Position numbers and translations under genes: made by a program. Positions 43,612 to 53,025 of a stretch of 64,000 bases of DNA are shown in pieces; position 1 is the stretch's first letter; each line of letters starts with the position of its first letter. This DNA comes from Streptomyces noursei. GTDB taxonomy: Bacteria; Actinomycetota; Actinomycetes; Streptomycetales; Streptomycetaceae. Below the pieces are notes generated by a model. The model had not been told where the DNA came from. It worked only from the letters and a program-made list of their open reading frames with translations, and did no database searches. The stretch spans positions 8,928,001 through 8,992,000 of the forward strand of contig NZ_CP070326.1 in assembly GCF_016917755.1 (NCBI RefSeq), given 5' to 3'.

Positions 43612-45458
43612 CAGGGCAGCTCCGGGTTGTAGGTGCGCAGCCAGACATCGAAGTTCAGGGCGAGTTCCGCGCCGAGGTTGCTGATGAGACTGCCCCGTTC
43701 GGATGCGGTGACGGCCGCGTACAGGGCGCGCTCGTCGAAGAGCTCGGGGAGCCGGCAGTGCGGGTCCGCCAGGCGGGTGGCCAGCTGCTCGCGGAGCGCC
43801 TGGGCATAGCGGGGGTCGGGAGTCGACGGGTAGGGCACCTTGGGCCGGTGCAGTACGGAGTCCGGCAGCAGGTCGCGGACGGCTGCGCGCAGTGTGCTCT
43901 TCTCCCGGCCGTCGTGGGTCCGGTTGCGCCAGGAGAGGCCCTGGACGTATTCCACCAGCCGGTGGTCGCAGAACGGCACGCGCACTTCCAGCCCGACGGC
44001 CATGCTGAGCCGGTCCTTGCGGTCGAGCAAGGTCGGCAGGAACCGGGTGAGGGCGACATGGGATATCTCGCGCATCCGGCGTTCCACGGGGTCGCCGGCC
44101 GGGGTGTGCGGGACTTCGGCGAGAGCGGTGCGGTACTGGTCGGCGACGTAGTCGTCGACTGCGAGCCGTTCTCGCAGGTCCTTGCGGAACAGGGCGAGGA
44201 TGCGCTGGTGCAGCCGACCGTGGGCAGGGGTGTCGGCCAGCCAGGGGAAGGTGTCGGCCCGGACGGCATCCGGGTGGTGGAACCAGCGGTAGCCGCCGAA
44301 GACTTCGTCGGCCGACTCTCCCGACAGGGCGACGGTGGCATGCTCGCCGACCGCGGCGAAGAGCTGGTGCAGGCTCAGATCGAGATCGCCGATGCCGTTG
44401 GGGAGGTCGCGCGCGAGCACGCTGTCGCGCCGTACCGCGGGGTCGGCGAGCCGCTCGCCCGGCAGGACGATCTCCCGGTGGTCGGTGTGCAGATGTGCGG
44501 CAGCCTGCCGCACATACGGCCCGTCCTCGGTGGGGGTCGAACTGCCCGTGAAGGAAACGGAGAAGGTCCGGATCCGGTCGCCGGCACGGTCGACGGCGAG
44601 GGCGGTGAGGGCCGAGGAGTCCAGCCCGCCGGACAGCAGCGTGCACACGGGGACATCGGCGATGAGCTGTCGGGCGACGATGTCCTCAAGCAGTTCCCGC
44701 ACATGGGCGGCGCTCTTGGCGGGGTCGTCGCCGTGTTCCTCGGGCCGTGCCGCCCAGTAGCGCCGCTGTCCGTGGCTGCCATCGGCCCGGACGTGCAGCA
44801 GGTGGCCGGGCGGGAGTTCGCGCAATGCGGCGTACGGAGTGCGGCCGGGTACTTTCAGCAGGGGCAGCAGGAGCTGTGCCAGTCCTTCGCCGTCCACGCG
44901 GGGCGTGGCCGCCGGATGGGCGAGCAGTGCCTTGGGCTCGGAACCGAACGCGACGCCGCCGGGCAGCGGCAGAAAGTAGAGCGGCTTGATGCCCAACCGG
45001 TCGCGGACGAGCCACAGTTCCCGTGCGTGTGCGTCCCAGACGGCGAAGGCGTACATGCCGTTGAAGCGTTCGGCGGCCGCCGGGCCCCATTCCTGCCAGG
45101 CGGCGAGGACGACCTCGGTGTCTCCGGTGGTGCGGAAACGGTGTCCGTGGGTGGCCAGTTCGCCGCGCAGTTCACGGTAGTTGTACAGCTCTCCGCTGTA
45201 GACGAGGGAGAATTCCCGGCCGTCGCTCCCCCTGGTCATCGGCTGGACGCTGCCCTCCAGGTCGATGACGGCGAGCCGCCGATGCCCCAGGGCCACCGGG
45301 CCTTGAAGCAGGGTGCCCGAGTCGTCGGGGCCACGGCAGGCCATCGTCGCGGTCATGGCGCTCAGCAGGCGCTCCGCCTCGAGGTCACGGCCGGTGTCCT
45401 GGACCGCCCGGGCGGGCGGGAATCGGTGGTGGTCCACCCATCCGGTGATGCCGCACAT
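43611..45458 (-). CDS. asnB: Asparagine synthase (glutamine-hydrolysing), copy 1
   Basis: A 615-residue AsnB-type enzyme. The N-terminal glutaminase domain opens MCGITGW with the nucleophile Cys2; the CRGPDDSG and YSGELYN loops follow. The C-terminal synthetase domain has the PPi loop SGGLDSS, SGESADEVFGGY and LDRKDRLSMAVGLEVRVPFCD. The family adenylates a carboxylate and transfers ammonia to it. Classic AsnB makes asparagine, but in cluster settings such enzymes amidate other substrates. The second copy next door is similar along its whole length. ATG behind AGGAAGGAAA. Confidence 0.9.
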   Translation of the reverse strand: MCGITGWVDHHRFPPARAVQDTGRDLEAERLLSAMTATMACRGPDDSGTLLQGPVALGHRRLAVIDLEGSVQPMTRGSDGREFSLVYSGELYNYRELRGELATHGHRFRTTGDTEVVLAAWQEWGPAAAERFNGMYAFAVWDAHARELWLVRDRLGIKPLYFLPLPGGVAFGSEPKALLAHPAATPRVDGEGLAQLLLPLLKVPGRTPYAALRELPPGHLLHVRADGSHGQRRYWAARPEEHGDDPAKSAAHVRELLEDIVARQLIADVPVCTLLSGGLDSSALTALAVDRAGDRIRTFSVSFTGSSTPTEDGPYVRQAAAHLHTDHREIVLPGERLADPAVRRDSVLARDLPNGIGDLDLSLHQLFAAVGEHATVALSGESADEVFGGYRWFHHPDAVRADTFPWLADTPAHGRLHQRILALFRKDLRERLAVDDYVADQYRTALAEVPHTPAGDPVERRMREISHVALTRFLPTLLDRKDRLSMAVGLEVRVPFCDHRLVEYVQGLSWRNRTHDGREKSTLRAAVRDLLPDSVLHRPKVPYPSTPDPRYAQALREQLATRLADPHCRLPELFDERALYAAVTASERGSLISNLGAELALNFDVWLRTYNPELP

Positions 45459-45540
45459 GCTGGTTCGTTTCCTTCCTGCATCTTTCGTGTGGGACTGCTG
45501 TTGTCGAGTGGTCGGGGATGTCGGGGCGACCCGCTCGGGT

Positions 45541-47382
45541 TCAGCGGATGGCGACGCGGTAGGTGCGGAGCCAGGTGTCCACGCTCAGCAGATAGCTCAG
45601 GCCCGCTATGGCGCTGCCGGCGGCGCGAGGGCTGGGCAAGGCTTCGCCCCGCTCGACGAAGCGGCGGACGGCCGCCCGGTCGACGAGGTCGAAGACGGGG
45701 GCCCGAATATCGGTGAGCAGGTCGTGTACGCGTGTACGCAGCACCTGTGCGAACCCCGGGCTGGGGTTGGCGGGAAAGGCGCTTTTGCGCCGGTTCACCA
45801 CCGAGGCAGGCAGCAGGTCGGCGACGGCCCTGCGCAGCAAGTACTTCTCCTGGCCGCCGGCTTCTCGCAGGGACCACGGCACATTGATGACGTATTCCAC
45901 CAGCCGGTGGTCGCAGAACGGCACCCGTACCTCAAGGCCCGCGGCCATGCTCATCCGGTCCTTGCGGTCCAGCAGAGCGGGCAGCCAGCGGGTGAGGGCG
46001 AGGTGGGAGACTTCGCGGATGCGTGCGTCGCGCCCCCGCTCCCCTTCCAGCCGCGGGGTCTCGGCCACGGCATCGGCATAGCGGTCGTGCACGTACTCCT
46101 CGGGCCGTACGCGAGCGCGGACCTCCTCGCGCAACAGGGTGGCGGGGGCGGTACGGCCCTTGAGCCAGGGGAAGGTGTCGGCGGCCAGCGCGGCCTCGTC
46201 CCGGAAATAGGGGTAGCCGCCGAAGACTTCGTCGGCGGCCTCCCCGGACAGGGCGACCGTGGAACGCCGGCTGACCCGGGCGAAGAGCAGGTGCAGGGAG
46301 ACGTCCATCTCCCCCCAGCCGGGCAGGTCCCTGGCGCGCAGTGCGGTCTCCTCGTGAGTGCGCTGCTCGTCGGAGTCCACGAGGATCGTGGTGTGCCGGG
46401 TGCCCATATGCGCGGCGGCGGCCTGTGCGTACGGCTCGTCGCGGCTGTCGTGCCAGGCGGTGCGGCGGAAGGCGCTCTCGGCCCCGGGGAAGTCCACCGA
46501 GTAGGTGGACAGCTTCTCCCCCGTCCGGGCCAGCGACCGCGCGGCGAGCGAGGAGATCGCGCTGGAATCCACCCCTCCCGAGAGCAGCGAACACAGGGGG
46601 ACGTCGGATACGAGCTGCCGTTCCACGGTGTCTTCGAGCAGTTCCCGCACCCGGGCAGTGGTCTCGGCGGGCCCGTCCGTGTGCGGACGGGCCGAGGGCG
46701 TCCAGTAGCGGAACTCGCGCAGCGTGTCGCCCTGGACCCGGACGAGATGGCCCGCGCGAACCTGCCGCAGACCGCGGTACACACCGTGCCCGGGGGTGGG
46801 AGCGCTGGGCACGGCGAAGAGTTCGGCGATCCCGGTGTCGTCGAGTGCCGCCTCGAAGAGCGGGTTGGCGAGCAGTGCCTTGGGTTCCGACCCGAACAGC
46901 ACCCCGCCCGTATAGGCGTGGAAGTAGAGGGGTTTGATGCCGAGCCGGTCCCGGACCAGCCACAGTGCGTCGGCGCGTGCGTCCCAGACGGCGAAGGCGT
47001 ACATGCCGTTCAGGCGTGGGGCAAGGCCATCGGGTCCCCATTCCAGGCAGCCGCGCAGCACCACTTCGGTGTCCGAGCGGGTACGGAAGCGGTGGCCGCG
47101 CGCGATGAGTTCGGAGCGCAGTTCGCGGAAGTTGTAGACCTCTCCGCTGTAGGTGATGACGAGGTCCTCCCGCTCCGGGGCGGCCGTCATCGGCTGTGTT
47201 CCACCGGCCAGGTCGACGACCGACAGTCTGCGGTGGCCGAGCGTCGCCCGGGCGGACCGCCACAGGCCGGAGGCGTCCGGGCCCCGGCAGGACATGGTGT
47301 CGGTCATGTTGCGCGCTGTCGCGATGTGTTCGGGGGAGGCCAGGTCACGCCCGGTGTCGGTCCAGCCGGTGATACCGCACAT
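45541..47382 (-). CDS. asnB: Asparagine synthase (glutamine-hydrolysing), copy 2
   Basis: A 613-residue homologue of the downstream neighbour with the same start MCGITGW, active Cys2, SGGVDSS PPi loop and LDRKDRMSMAAGLEVRVPFCD. The two proteins share long conserved blocks but differ in loops, so they are paralogues of different substrate choice rather than a recent duplication. The ATG at 47382 gives the mature Cys2; AAAGGA is 13 bases upstream, slightly far. Separated by 82 bases from copy 1 and 94 bases from the FAD oxidoreductase gene. Confidence 0.9.
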   Translation of the reverse strand: MCGITGWTDTGRDLASPEHIATARNMTDTMSCRGPDASGLWRSARATLGHRRLSVVDLAGGTQPMTAAPEREDLVITYSGEVYNFRELRSELIARGHRFRTRSDTEVVLRGCLEWGPDGLAPRLNGMYAFAVWDARADALWLVRDRLGIKPLYFHAYTGGVLFGSEPKALLANPLFEAALDDTGIAELFAVPSAPTPGHGVYRGLRQVRAGHLVRVQGDTLREFRYWTPSARPHTDGPAETTARVRELLEDTVERQLVSDVPLCSLLSGGVDSSAISSLAARSLARTGEKLSTYSVDFPGAESAFRRTAWHDSRDEPYAQAAAAHMGTRHTTILVDSDEQRTHEETALRARDLPGWGEMDVSLHLLFARVSRRSTVALSGEAADEVFGGYPYFRDEAALAADTFPWLKGRTAPATLLREEVRARVRPEEYVHDRYADAVAETPRLEGERGRDARIREVSHLALTRWLPALLDRKDRMSMAAGLEVRVPFCDHRLVEYVINVPWSLREAGGQEKYLLRRAVADLLPASVVNRRKSAFPANPSPGFAQVLRTRVHDLLTDIRAPVFDLVDRAAVRRFVERGEALPSPRAAGSAIAGLSYLLSVDTWLRTYRVAIR

Positions 47383-47476
47383 GGGGGTGGGGGTTCCTTT
47401 CACGGGCATTCGGAGTGGGGGCAGGCGCGGTGGCGCGGGAGTGCGCGCCACCGCGGTTCGCGGGGTGGGCGGGCAC

Positions 47477-50002
47477 TCAGAGCAGAGCGTCCTCGTGGTA
47501 GAGGCCCACGCTGTAGATACGGCAGCCGGGCGGGCGGGTGGACCGGGCGGCCCGCCGTCCGTCCTCACGCCAGCAGGCCGTCTCTTCCTCGGTGAAACGC
47601 CTCGGTTCGGGCGGCCCGACGGCCAGGACCTCGACACGGACCTGCCGGGCGCGGACCGCACTGGGCAGGCGGATGACGTTGAGGCGGTGGTAGTTGTCCT
47701 CGGCGCGGTGCAGTTCCCGCCATGGTTGGTGCGGCCCGGGGCGGCTCAGCACACGGTAGGCGGAGACGCACTGCGGGGGCCGCCACAGGCCGGGAGCGCT
47801 GCTGATCCGGGCGTTGAGGTCGGTGTCGAACCGGAGCCGCACCTCGTCGAAGGTGAGGGGCCGGGGGTAGCTGAGCTCCAGGCTCTGCGGCAGCGATGCC
47901 TGTGGGTCGGACATCCACAGCTGCGGTCCCGTCTCGGGCCAGTGCCGTCCGGTGACCGCGTTCTCCGGGCCATAGGGGTATTGCACGGGATCGGTGCGCA
48001 GAGTGAGGGCGGTCCATTTGTCCTGGCACCAGTGCCGGTAGGCGGGCAGGGCGATCTCACCGGCGGCCGGGACACCGTGGGAGTGCGCCTCCGCGGTGGG
48101 GCCGTCGTCCGTGGTGTGCAGGTACTGCGCCGTGGTGCCGGGCGGCTGGTCGGTGGCGGTGATCCAGTGGACTGCCGCCGCATCCGGTGCTGCCGCTCCG
48201 GCAAGTGGGCTCAGGGAGAGCCGATGGAGACGACCGGGGCGCACCACGGCCTCCAGCGGCAGGGTGACCTCGGCTGTGCCGGGCGGCACGTCCACCGTCC
48301 CGTGGGCGACCGGTTCCCCGTCCGTACGAGTCCACAGCGTGGGGACCTCCGCGAGGTGCCACCCGATCGTCGCCATCGTCCGGCCGTCGTTGCGCAGCCG
48401 GACCGCCGCCGTGCGCAGCCGCCCGGTGCTCACCGGGAAGACCAGAGCCTGGGGAACATGCAGGCGGCGGGCCTGTGCGGGGTCCGGCGCACCGAAGTCG
48501 AGCGGCGCCTGGCTGTCAGCGGTCACCGCGACCTCCAGCCCGGTGACGGGCCGCTCCCGCATCCCGTGGATGCGGACGTCCGAACGGAGCAGGCGCTGCT
48601 GTACGCGGTCGATGTGCTTGTCGTCGGGGTCGGCAGTCTGTTGCGGAGTCAGACCGCCGAGCAGCGCATATGCGGCGGCGACGCCGGTCGCCTGGCCGAG
48701 CATGCCGAGGATCTGCTGGACCCGCAGCGCGCCCAGTGCCACATGCGTGGCGCTCAGGCACCGGCCGCCCAGCCAGAGGTTCGTCACATTGCGGCTGTAG
48801 CAGGCACGCAGCGGCACGCTGAAGGGCGGTACCCGCGTCCAGTGCCGGTAGTCGACGTCGGCCTTGGACGGTTCTCCGGGCTCCGACTTGTTCAGCAGCC
48901 CTCCCTTGGCATGCAGGTCCAGGTACCAGCCGACGGAGGCGATGCGGTCGGGCCAGACCCCGTCCTTATGGCAGTCCCACTCGCTGAGCACCACATCGCC
49001 CAGCAACCGTCGGCTCTCCCTGCGCCCGGGCAACGACCCGATCCACTCCAGCGCGTAGTTGGCCAGCGCTCTTCGCCGGGGATGGTGGTTCTTGAGGTAG
49101 TTCCATACGCCCAGTGCATGGCGCAGCAGTTCGTCGCGGACTTCCTCGGCACCGGTCACCTGGTGGAACGGGTAGCCGATCTCCAGCCACCAGAAGCCGC
49201 CGAACTCCTTGCGGTGGATATTGCGCAGTTCACGGAACGGGCCGATCGGATGCTGTGCGTCATACGGTTCGGCCCACGTGGGAGGCGTGTAGAAGACCGG
49301 ACGGCCGGTGTCGCGGGCCCGCAGGGTGATGGTGCTGCCGGAGGTGGAGAAGTCCCGGACCGCCGGGGCCAGCGGTTCACCGTACTCGTGACGGGCCTCC
49401 CGCCCGTAGTCCCAGTCGGCGCCCGCGAGGTAGCCCACGGTTCCGTTGCCCGTGCAGTCCGCGAACTGCCGGGCGCGCAGCCTCAGTTCCTTCTCCGTGG
49501 TCAGCTGTACGGCATCGACCCGGCTGATGGTGATCCCCTGGCCGCCGGACCCTCCCTTGTCCGCATCGGTGCCCATGACGTGGACGGTGCGGACGCTGGC
49601 GTTGAGCACCGTACGCAGCCGTGGCTGCTGCCGTGCCGCGTTCCACAGCGTCAGATCCCAGCCGCAGTTGGTCAGCCCGCTCTCCCAGAATTGCGCATGG
49701 TTGGTGGCCCGGTCCTCCAGCAGCAGTTCTTCGACGATGCCGGTCTCGCGCGCCCACGCCGAAAAGTGCGCCGTACCCGCGGGCACCACACGTACCTCGC
49801 TGGAGGAATTGCCGCCCAGGACCGGCCGGTCGTGCACCAGGACCGTGTCGGCGCCTTCGCGTGCGGCGGCCAGCGCCATGCACAAGCCGGCCAGTCCGCC
49901 GCCCACGACGACTAGGTCCGCATGCAGTTCTTCGGTGTACCGGGCCGGCCGGTCGGCGGGATTCTCCGGCGTCGGGTACCGGGGGGAGTCCATCGCAGTC
50001 AT
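47477..50002 (-). CDS. Large FAD-dependent oxidoreductase (FAD_oxidored type)
   Basis: An 841-residue protein. The N-terminus has an FAD-binding Rossmann motif VVVGGGLAGLCMALAAAREGADTVLV (read as VVVGGGLAG plus DTVLVHDRPVLGGNSSSEVRV), and the FAD/NAD domain continues to about residue 460 with FADCTGNGTVGYLAG and LWLGGRCLSATHVALG. The last 350 residues are beta-rich (PLEAVVRPGRLHRLSL and similar) and look like carbohydrate-binding or discoidin-type domains. Homologues are annotated only as FAD-dependent oxidoreductases, often near glycan-use genes. ATG at 50002 overlaps the amidase stop (ATGA), so the two are coupled. Confidence 0.8.
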   Translation of the reverse strand: MTAMDSPRYPTPENPADRPARYTEELHADLVVVGGGLAGLCMALAAAREGADTVLVHDRPVLGGNSSSEVRVVPAGTAHFSAWARETGIVEELLLEDRATNHAQFWESGLTNCGWDLTLWNAARQQPRLRTVLNASVRTVHVMGTDADKGGSGGQGITISRVDAVQLTTEKELRLRARQFADCTGNGTVGYLAGADWDYGREARHEYGEPLAPAVRDFSTSGSTITLRARDTGRPVFYTPPTWAEPYDAQHPIGPFRELRNIHRKEFGGFWWLEIGYPFHQVTGAEEVRDELLRHALGVWNYLKNHHPRRRALANYALEWIGSLPGRRESRRLLGDVVLSEWDCHKDGVWPDRIASVGWYLDLHAKGGLLNKSEPGEPSKADVDYRHWTRVPPFSVPLRACYSRNVTNLWLGGRCLSATHVALGALRVQQILGMLGQATGVAAAYALLGGLTPQQTADPDDKHIDRVQQRLLRSDVRIHGMRERPVTGLEVAVTADSQAPLDFGAPDPAQARRLHVPQALVFPVSTGRLRTAAVRLRNDGRTMATIGWHLAEVPTLWTRTDGEPVAHGTVDVPPGTAEVTLPLEAVVRPGRLHRLSLSPLAGAAAPDAAAVHWITATDQPPGTTAQYLHTTDDGPTAEAHSHGVPAAGEIALPAYRHWCQDKWTALTLRTDPVQYPYGPENAVTGRHWPETGPQLWMSDPQASLPQSLELSYPRPLTFDEVRLRFDTDLNARISSAPGLWRPPQCVSAYRVLSRPGPHQPWRELHRAEDNYHRLNVIRLPSAVRARQVRVEVLAVGPPEPRRFTEEETACWREDGRRAARSTRPPGCRIYSVGLYHEDALL

Positions 50003-51351
50003 CGGTGGTCTCCGTTCGGCGGGGTACCTGCCGCCTCATAGGCGGCCCCGGCCCGGAGCACGTGCCGGTCGCCGCCGGGTGCGCCCAGGAACTGCACCCC
50101 CAGCGGGAGCCCCCGGCCGGCCGGTTCGGCGGCAGGCACCGTGAGGGCGGGTGCACCGGTCACGGACGCGGGTCTGCACAGCCGTGGGTAGGCCGCGGCG
50201 AGCGGTTCGGGTACCCCGTCCGGGCGTGTGCGGTGGGTGGCTTCCCGCTCCGCGGCCGGCGCCGGAACGGTGGGCACGAGCAGGACGTCCACCTCGGCCT
50301 CGCGGAACAGCGCACGCCAGCGCTCCCGCAGCCGGCGGACACGCCCGGACAGCCGCGCGGCCCGCTCGGCGCCGATCCGTCGGCCGTCCCGTACCGCCGC
50401 GGCGATCCCCGGTTCGGCGGGGAGGGCACCGGGAAAGCGGCACGCCGTCTCCCAGAGCGTGAGGGATGCGGTCAGCTCCCTGTCGAAGTACTCGGCGTCG
50501 ACGGCGACATGGCGCAGCTGTGCGCCGAGGGAGCACAGTGTCCCGGCCGCCTTCTCCACGGCCTCTACGGCGCGGGGCACACAGCCCTCGGAGAAGAAGC
50601 CGCCCGGGACGGCGATCCGCAGCCCTCGTACGTCCGGCTGCCCGGCGGCGTCCGGCGGCGCGCTCGGCCGGTCAGCGGAAAGGGTGGAGAAAAGTAACTG
50701 AATATCCGTCACATTCCTTGCAATAGGGCCGACTTCATCAAAGGTCTCGGACATGACGGTCAGCCCGCGCCGCCCGACCAGGCCGGCACTGGGACGCAGC
50801 CCGGCCACGCCGCACAGAGCCGCGGGAATGCGCACCGAGCCGACGGTGTCGCTCCCCAGCGCCGCGGGCACCAGACCGGCCGCGACCGCCGCCGCGGACC
50901 CGGTGCTGGACCACCCCGGCGTATGCGCCGGATCGAGCGGGTTGCGGGTGTCACAGTCGAAGGTGAACAGTGCGGGAGCCCGTGTGGTGCCGACGATGAC
51001 CGCCCCCGCCGAGCGCAGGGCCGCGACGGCCTGGGCCGGAACCCGACCCGTGGCGCCCGTCTCCAGCAGCACCTTGCAGGCCATCGGTACCCCGTGCAGC
51101 GGCTCCAGTCGTTCGCCGCTCATCACCTGGCGCTCGGCCTCCCGGGCCGCCCGCCTGGCGTCTTCCGCATCGACCCGGTCGAAGGCCCGCAGCCAGGGAT
51201 CTTCGCGTTCGATTCCGCGCAGGCACTGCTCCAGCAGCTCCACGGGCGAGAGGTGGCGCTCGCGTACCAGCCACGCCGCCTCCACCACGCCCGGGACGAC
51301 CGGCGTTCCGGCATCGTTGTCGGACGCGCTCCGCCCGCCCTTGACCGTCAT
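49999..51351 (-). CDS. Amidase signature family hydrolase
   Basis: A 450-residue amidase. The Ser-cisSer-Lys triad is visible: Lys93 in GVPMACKVLLETG, the cis-serine in GWSSTGSAAAVA (residues 148-149) and the nucleophile Ser172 in GSDTVGSVRIPA, where the usual TGGS is TVGS. The family hydrolyses amides, carbamates or aryl amides. Specificity cannot be read from sequence. The ATG overlaps the alpha/beta hydrolase stop (ATGA). Together with two amide-forming synthases in the same operon it suggests amide chemistry on one compound class. Confidence 0.88.
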   Translation of the reverse strand: MTVKGGRSASDNDAGTPVVPGVVEAAWLVRERHLSPVELLEQCLRGIEREDPWLRAFDRVDAEDARRAAREAERQVMSGERLEPLHGVPMACKVLLETGATGRVPAQAVAALRSAGAVIVGTTRAPALFTFDCDTRNPLDPAHTPGWSSTGSAAAVAAGLVPAALGSDTVGSVRIPAALCGVAGLRPSAGLVGRRGLTVMSETFDEVGPIARNVTDIQLLFSTLSADRPSAPPDAAGQPDVRGLRIAVPGGFFSEGCVPRAVEAVEKAAGTLCSLGAQLRHVAVDAEYFDRELTASLTLWETACRFPGALPAEPGIAAAVRDGRRIGAERAARLSGRVRRLRERWRALFREAEVDVLLVPTVPAPAAEREATHRTRPDGVPEPLAAAYPRLCRPASVTGAPALTVPAAEPAGRGLPLGVQFLGAPGGDRHVLRAGAAYEAAGTPPNGDHR

Positions 51352-52241
51352 GTCCCGCCTCCGGCCCGCACCACGTCGGATCCGAAGGTGAAGGTCTCCT
51401 CGCCGGCGCCTTCCAGCAGGGCCAGCCACTGTTCGAGCAGGGTATGGAAGCGCTCCGGGGCCTCCAGGTGGATGAAGTGACCGCAGTCCTCCCAGACCAG
51501 ACTGCGCGACGGCGGGCCGGCCAGGAGACCGGCTTCCCAACGTGCGCGGCTCCGGTCGCGGTTGAGCGCGAGCACCGGCTGAGTGCGGCGCACCAGATAC
51601 CGGGACGAGGCAGGCTCGCTGGAGAAGGATTCGGCGGGCATGTGCAGGTCGGCCAGCGTGCGCCGCATCACCTCCGGGTCGGTCCGCCGCACCCGGTCGC
51701 GGAGATACGCGCGCAGCTCCGGGTGATGTGTGCGGTCGACCGAACCGGCGACGAGATCGGGGGCGAGCTCGGTGGGATCGGTACGCAGCTGCTCAAGCCA
51801 TGGCCGCACACGGTCGCGGTGGCCCTCCGGACGTCCGTAGGCGGGATCGAGAACGAGCAGGCCCGCCACCCGGTCGCCGGCCTCCGCGGCGACGACGGAG
51901 GCGACCACGGCGCCGAGTGAGTGGCCGACCACAACGGCCGGGGCGGCCACCCCGCGCTCGTCCAGCAGTCGGACGACATCCGCGGCGAGCGTCGCCGGCC
52001 GGTAGTCGCTGGTCGAGGGACCGGAACTGCCGTGACCGCGAAGATCGAGGGCGATCACTCGGCTCCGGCTCCGGAAGCGCTCCACCGTCGCGTCCCAGTC
52101 ATGGAGGTCCGCGCCCCATCCGTGGATGAGGACGAGCGGAGTGGCCGTCGCCCGGCTCGGCCCCTCGTCGACATACGCCAGCCGCCCGTGCGGTCCGTTC
52201 AGACAGTGTGGCAGCAGCTTCTGCTGCGGTAGGGCGCTCAA
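51348..52241 (-). CDS. Alpha/beta hydrolase
   Basis: A 297-residue protein. The start is a TTG at 52241 that overlaps the upstream stop (TTGA) behind AAGGCGG; the frame runs far upstream but through another gene. Motifs: oxyanion HGWGADLHDWD, nucleophile elbow GHSLG (Ser108), acid in LVLDPAYG, and the catalytic His in CGHFIHLEAP. It could be an esterase, thioesterase-like enzyme or C-C hydrolase. Small-molecule type, no signal peptide. Confidence 0.87.
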   Translation of the reverse strand: MSALPQQKLLPHCLNGPHGRLAYVDEGPSRATATPLVLIHGWGADLHDWDATVERFRSRSRVIALDLRGHGSSGPSTSDYRPATLAADVVRLLDERGVAAPAVVVGHSLGAVVASVVAAEAGDRVAGLLVLDPAYGRPEGHRDRVRPWLEQLRTDPTELAPDLVAGSVDRTHHPELRAYLRDRVRRTDPEVMRRTLADLHMPAESFSSEPASSRYLVRRTQPVLALNRDRSRARWEAGLLAGPPSRSLVWEDCGHFIHLEAPERFHTLLEQWLALLEGAGEETFTFGSDVVRAGGGT

Positions 52242-52948
52242 CGGTCCGCCTTCTGGGGAGCGCTGGCCTGCCAGCGGCAACCGTGGTCGTCGCCGTCCTC
52301 GATCAGTTCGAAGCCGGGTCGATAGCCGCGCGCGGCGATATTGGCCGAGGTGGCCGCGGTGCAGAACTCGCACGGGGACTTCAGGGTGAGCGGTACGCCG
52401 CGGGCCCGGGCGCGCTCCCGGTAGTCCCAGATGCCGCAGTGGGTGATGAGCAGTTCCGCCCGCTCCCGCGATGCCTCGAGCAGCCGCATCTCGGACCCGT
52501 ACAGTTCGGCCTGTCTGGCCACCCGGCCTATGGCATCGGCGGCGCCACGGCCGCCGGCGCGCTCCACCGCGCCGTGCACCGCCGCGTTGGCGCGTGCCCA
52601 GGCCGTCAACTCGCCGTAGCCGAAGCGGCTGATCAGGAAGCGCTCGATGAGGGCCTGCGCCCGGAAGAAGACACGTTGCCAGTCGGCGGGGACGGGCGGG
52701 TCCTGGGCCGGGAGGCCATCGAAGATGGCCGCCTGAATCCCGAACCACTCCCCCAGCGCCGTGCCGGCCTGCTGTTCCACCAGGTACTTCGTCATGCCCG
52801 CTTCGGCCTCGAAGAGGCGCTGCTTCCACAGCGCCACCCGCTCGGCGTCACTCATCGTGAAGATGTCGGCCGCATACCCGCCGTCGACGGGCGCAGCCGC
52901 GCCGGAACGCTGCTCCGGAAGCTCTGTCGTCGTCTGCTCCGTTGCCAT
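52238..52948 (-). CDS. ATC hydrolase-like protein
   Basis: A 236-residue protein whose C-terminal half has the layout of L-2-amino-thiazoline-4-carboxylic acid hydrolase relatives: a His-Cys pair (His170-Cys171) followed by CEFC (Cys193, Cys196) and a terminal DHGCRW (Cys224). Family members open aminothiazoline rings or have unknown roles in metabolite clusters. The N-terminal half is helical with many Trp and Arg. The ATG is behind AAAGGTGG. I give the family with moderate confidence because the fold was judged from spacing of Cys and His only. Next gene overlaps its stop by four bases. Confidence 0.5.
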   Translation of the reverse strand: MATEQTTTELPEQRSGAAAPVDGGYAADIFTMSDAERVALWKQRLFEAEAGMTKYLVEQQAGTALGEWFGIQAAIFDGLPAQDPPVPADWQRVFFRAQALIERFLISRFGYGELTAWARANAAVHGAVERAGGRGAADAIGRVARQAELYGSEMRLLEASRERAELLITHCGIWDYRERARARGVPLTLKSPCEFCTAATSANIAARGYRPGFELIEDGDDHGCRWQASAPQKADR

Positions 52949-53025
52949 CTCGGTCCACCTTTCCCGCCGTCGTTGTCAGCTGGACCGAATGCCCTACGAC
53001 GGCGTGCGGCACCCGGTCGGGTTGT

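Noticed and set aside
43611..47382. Lasso peptide or beta-lactam cluster because of asparagine-synthase-like genes
   Set aside because: No lasso protease or short precursor seen, and both proteins keep the glutaminase Cys2, unlike beta-lactam synthetases.
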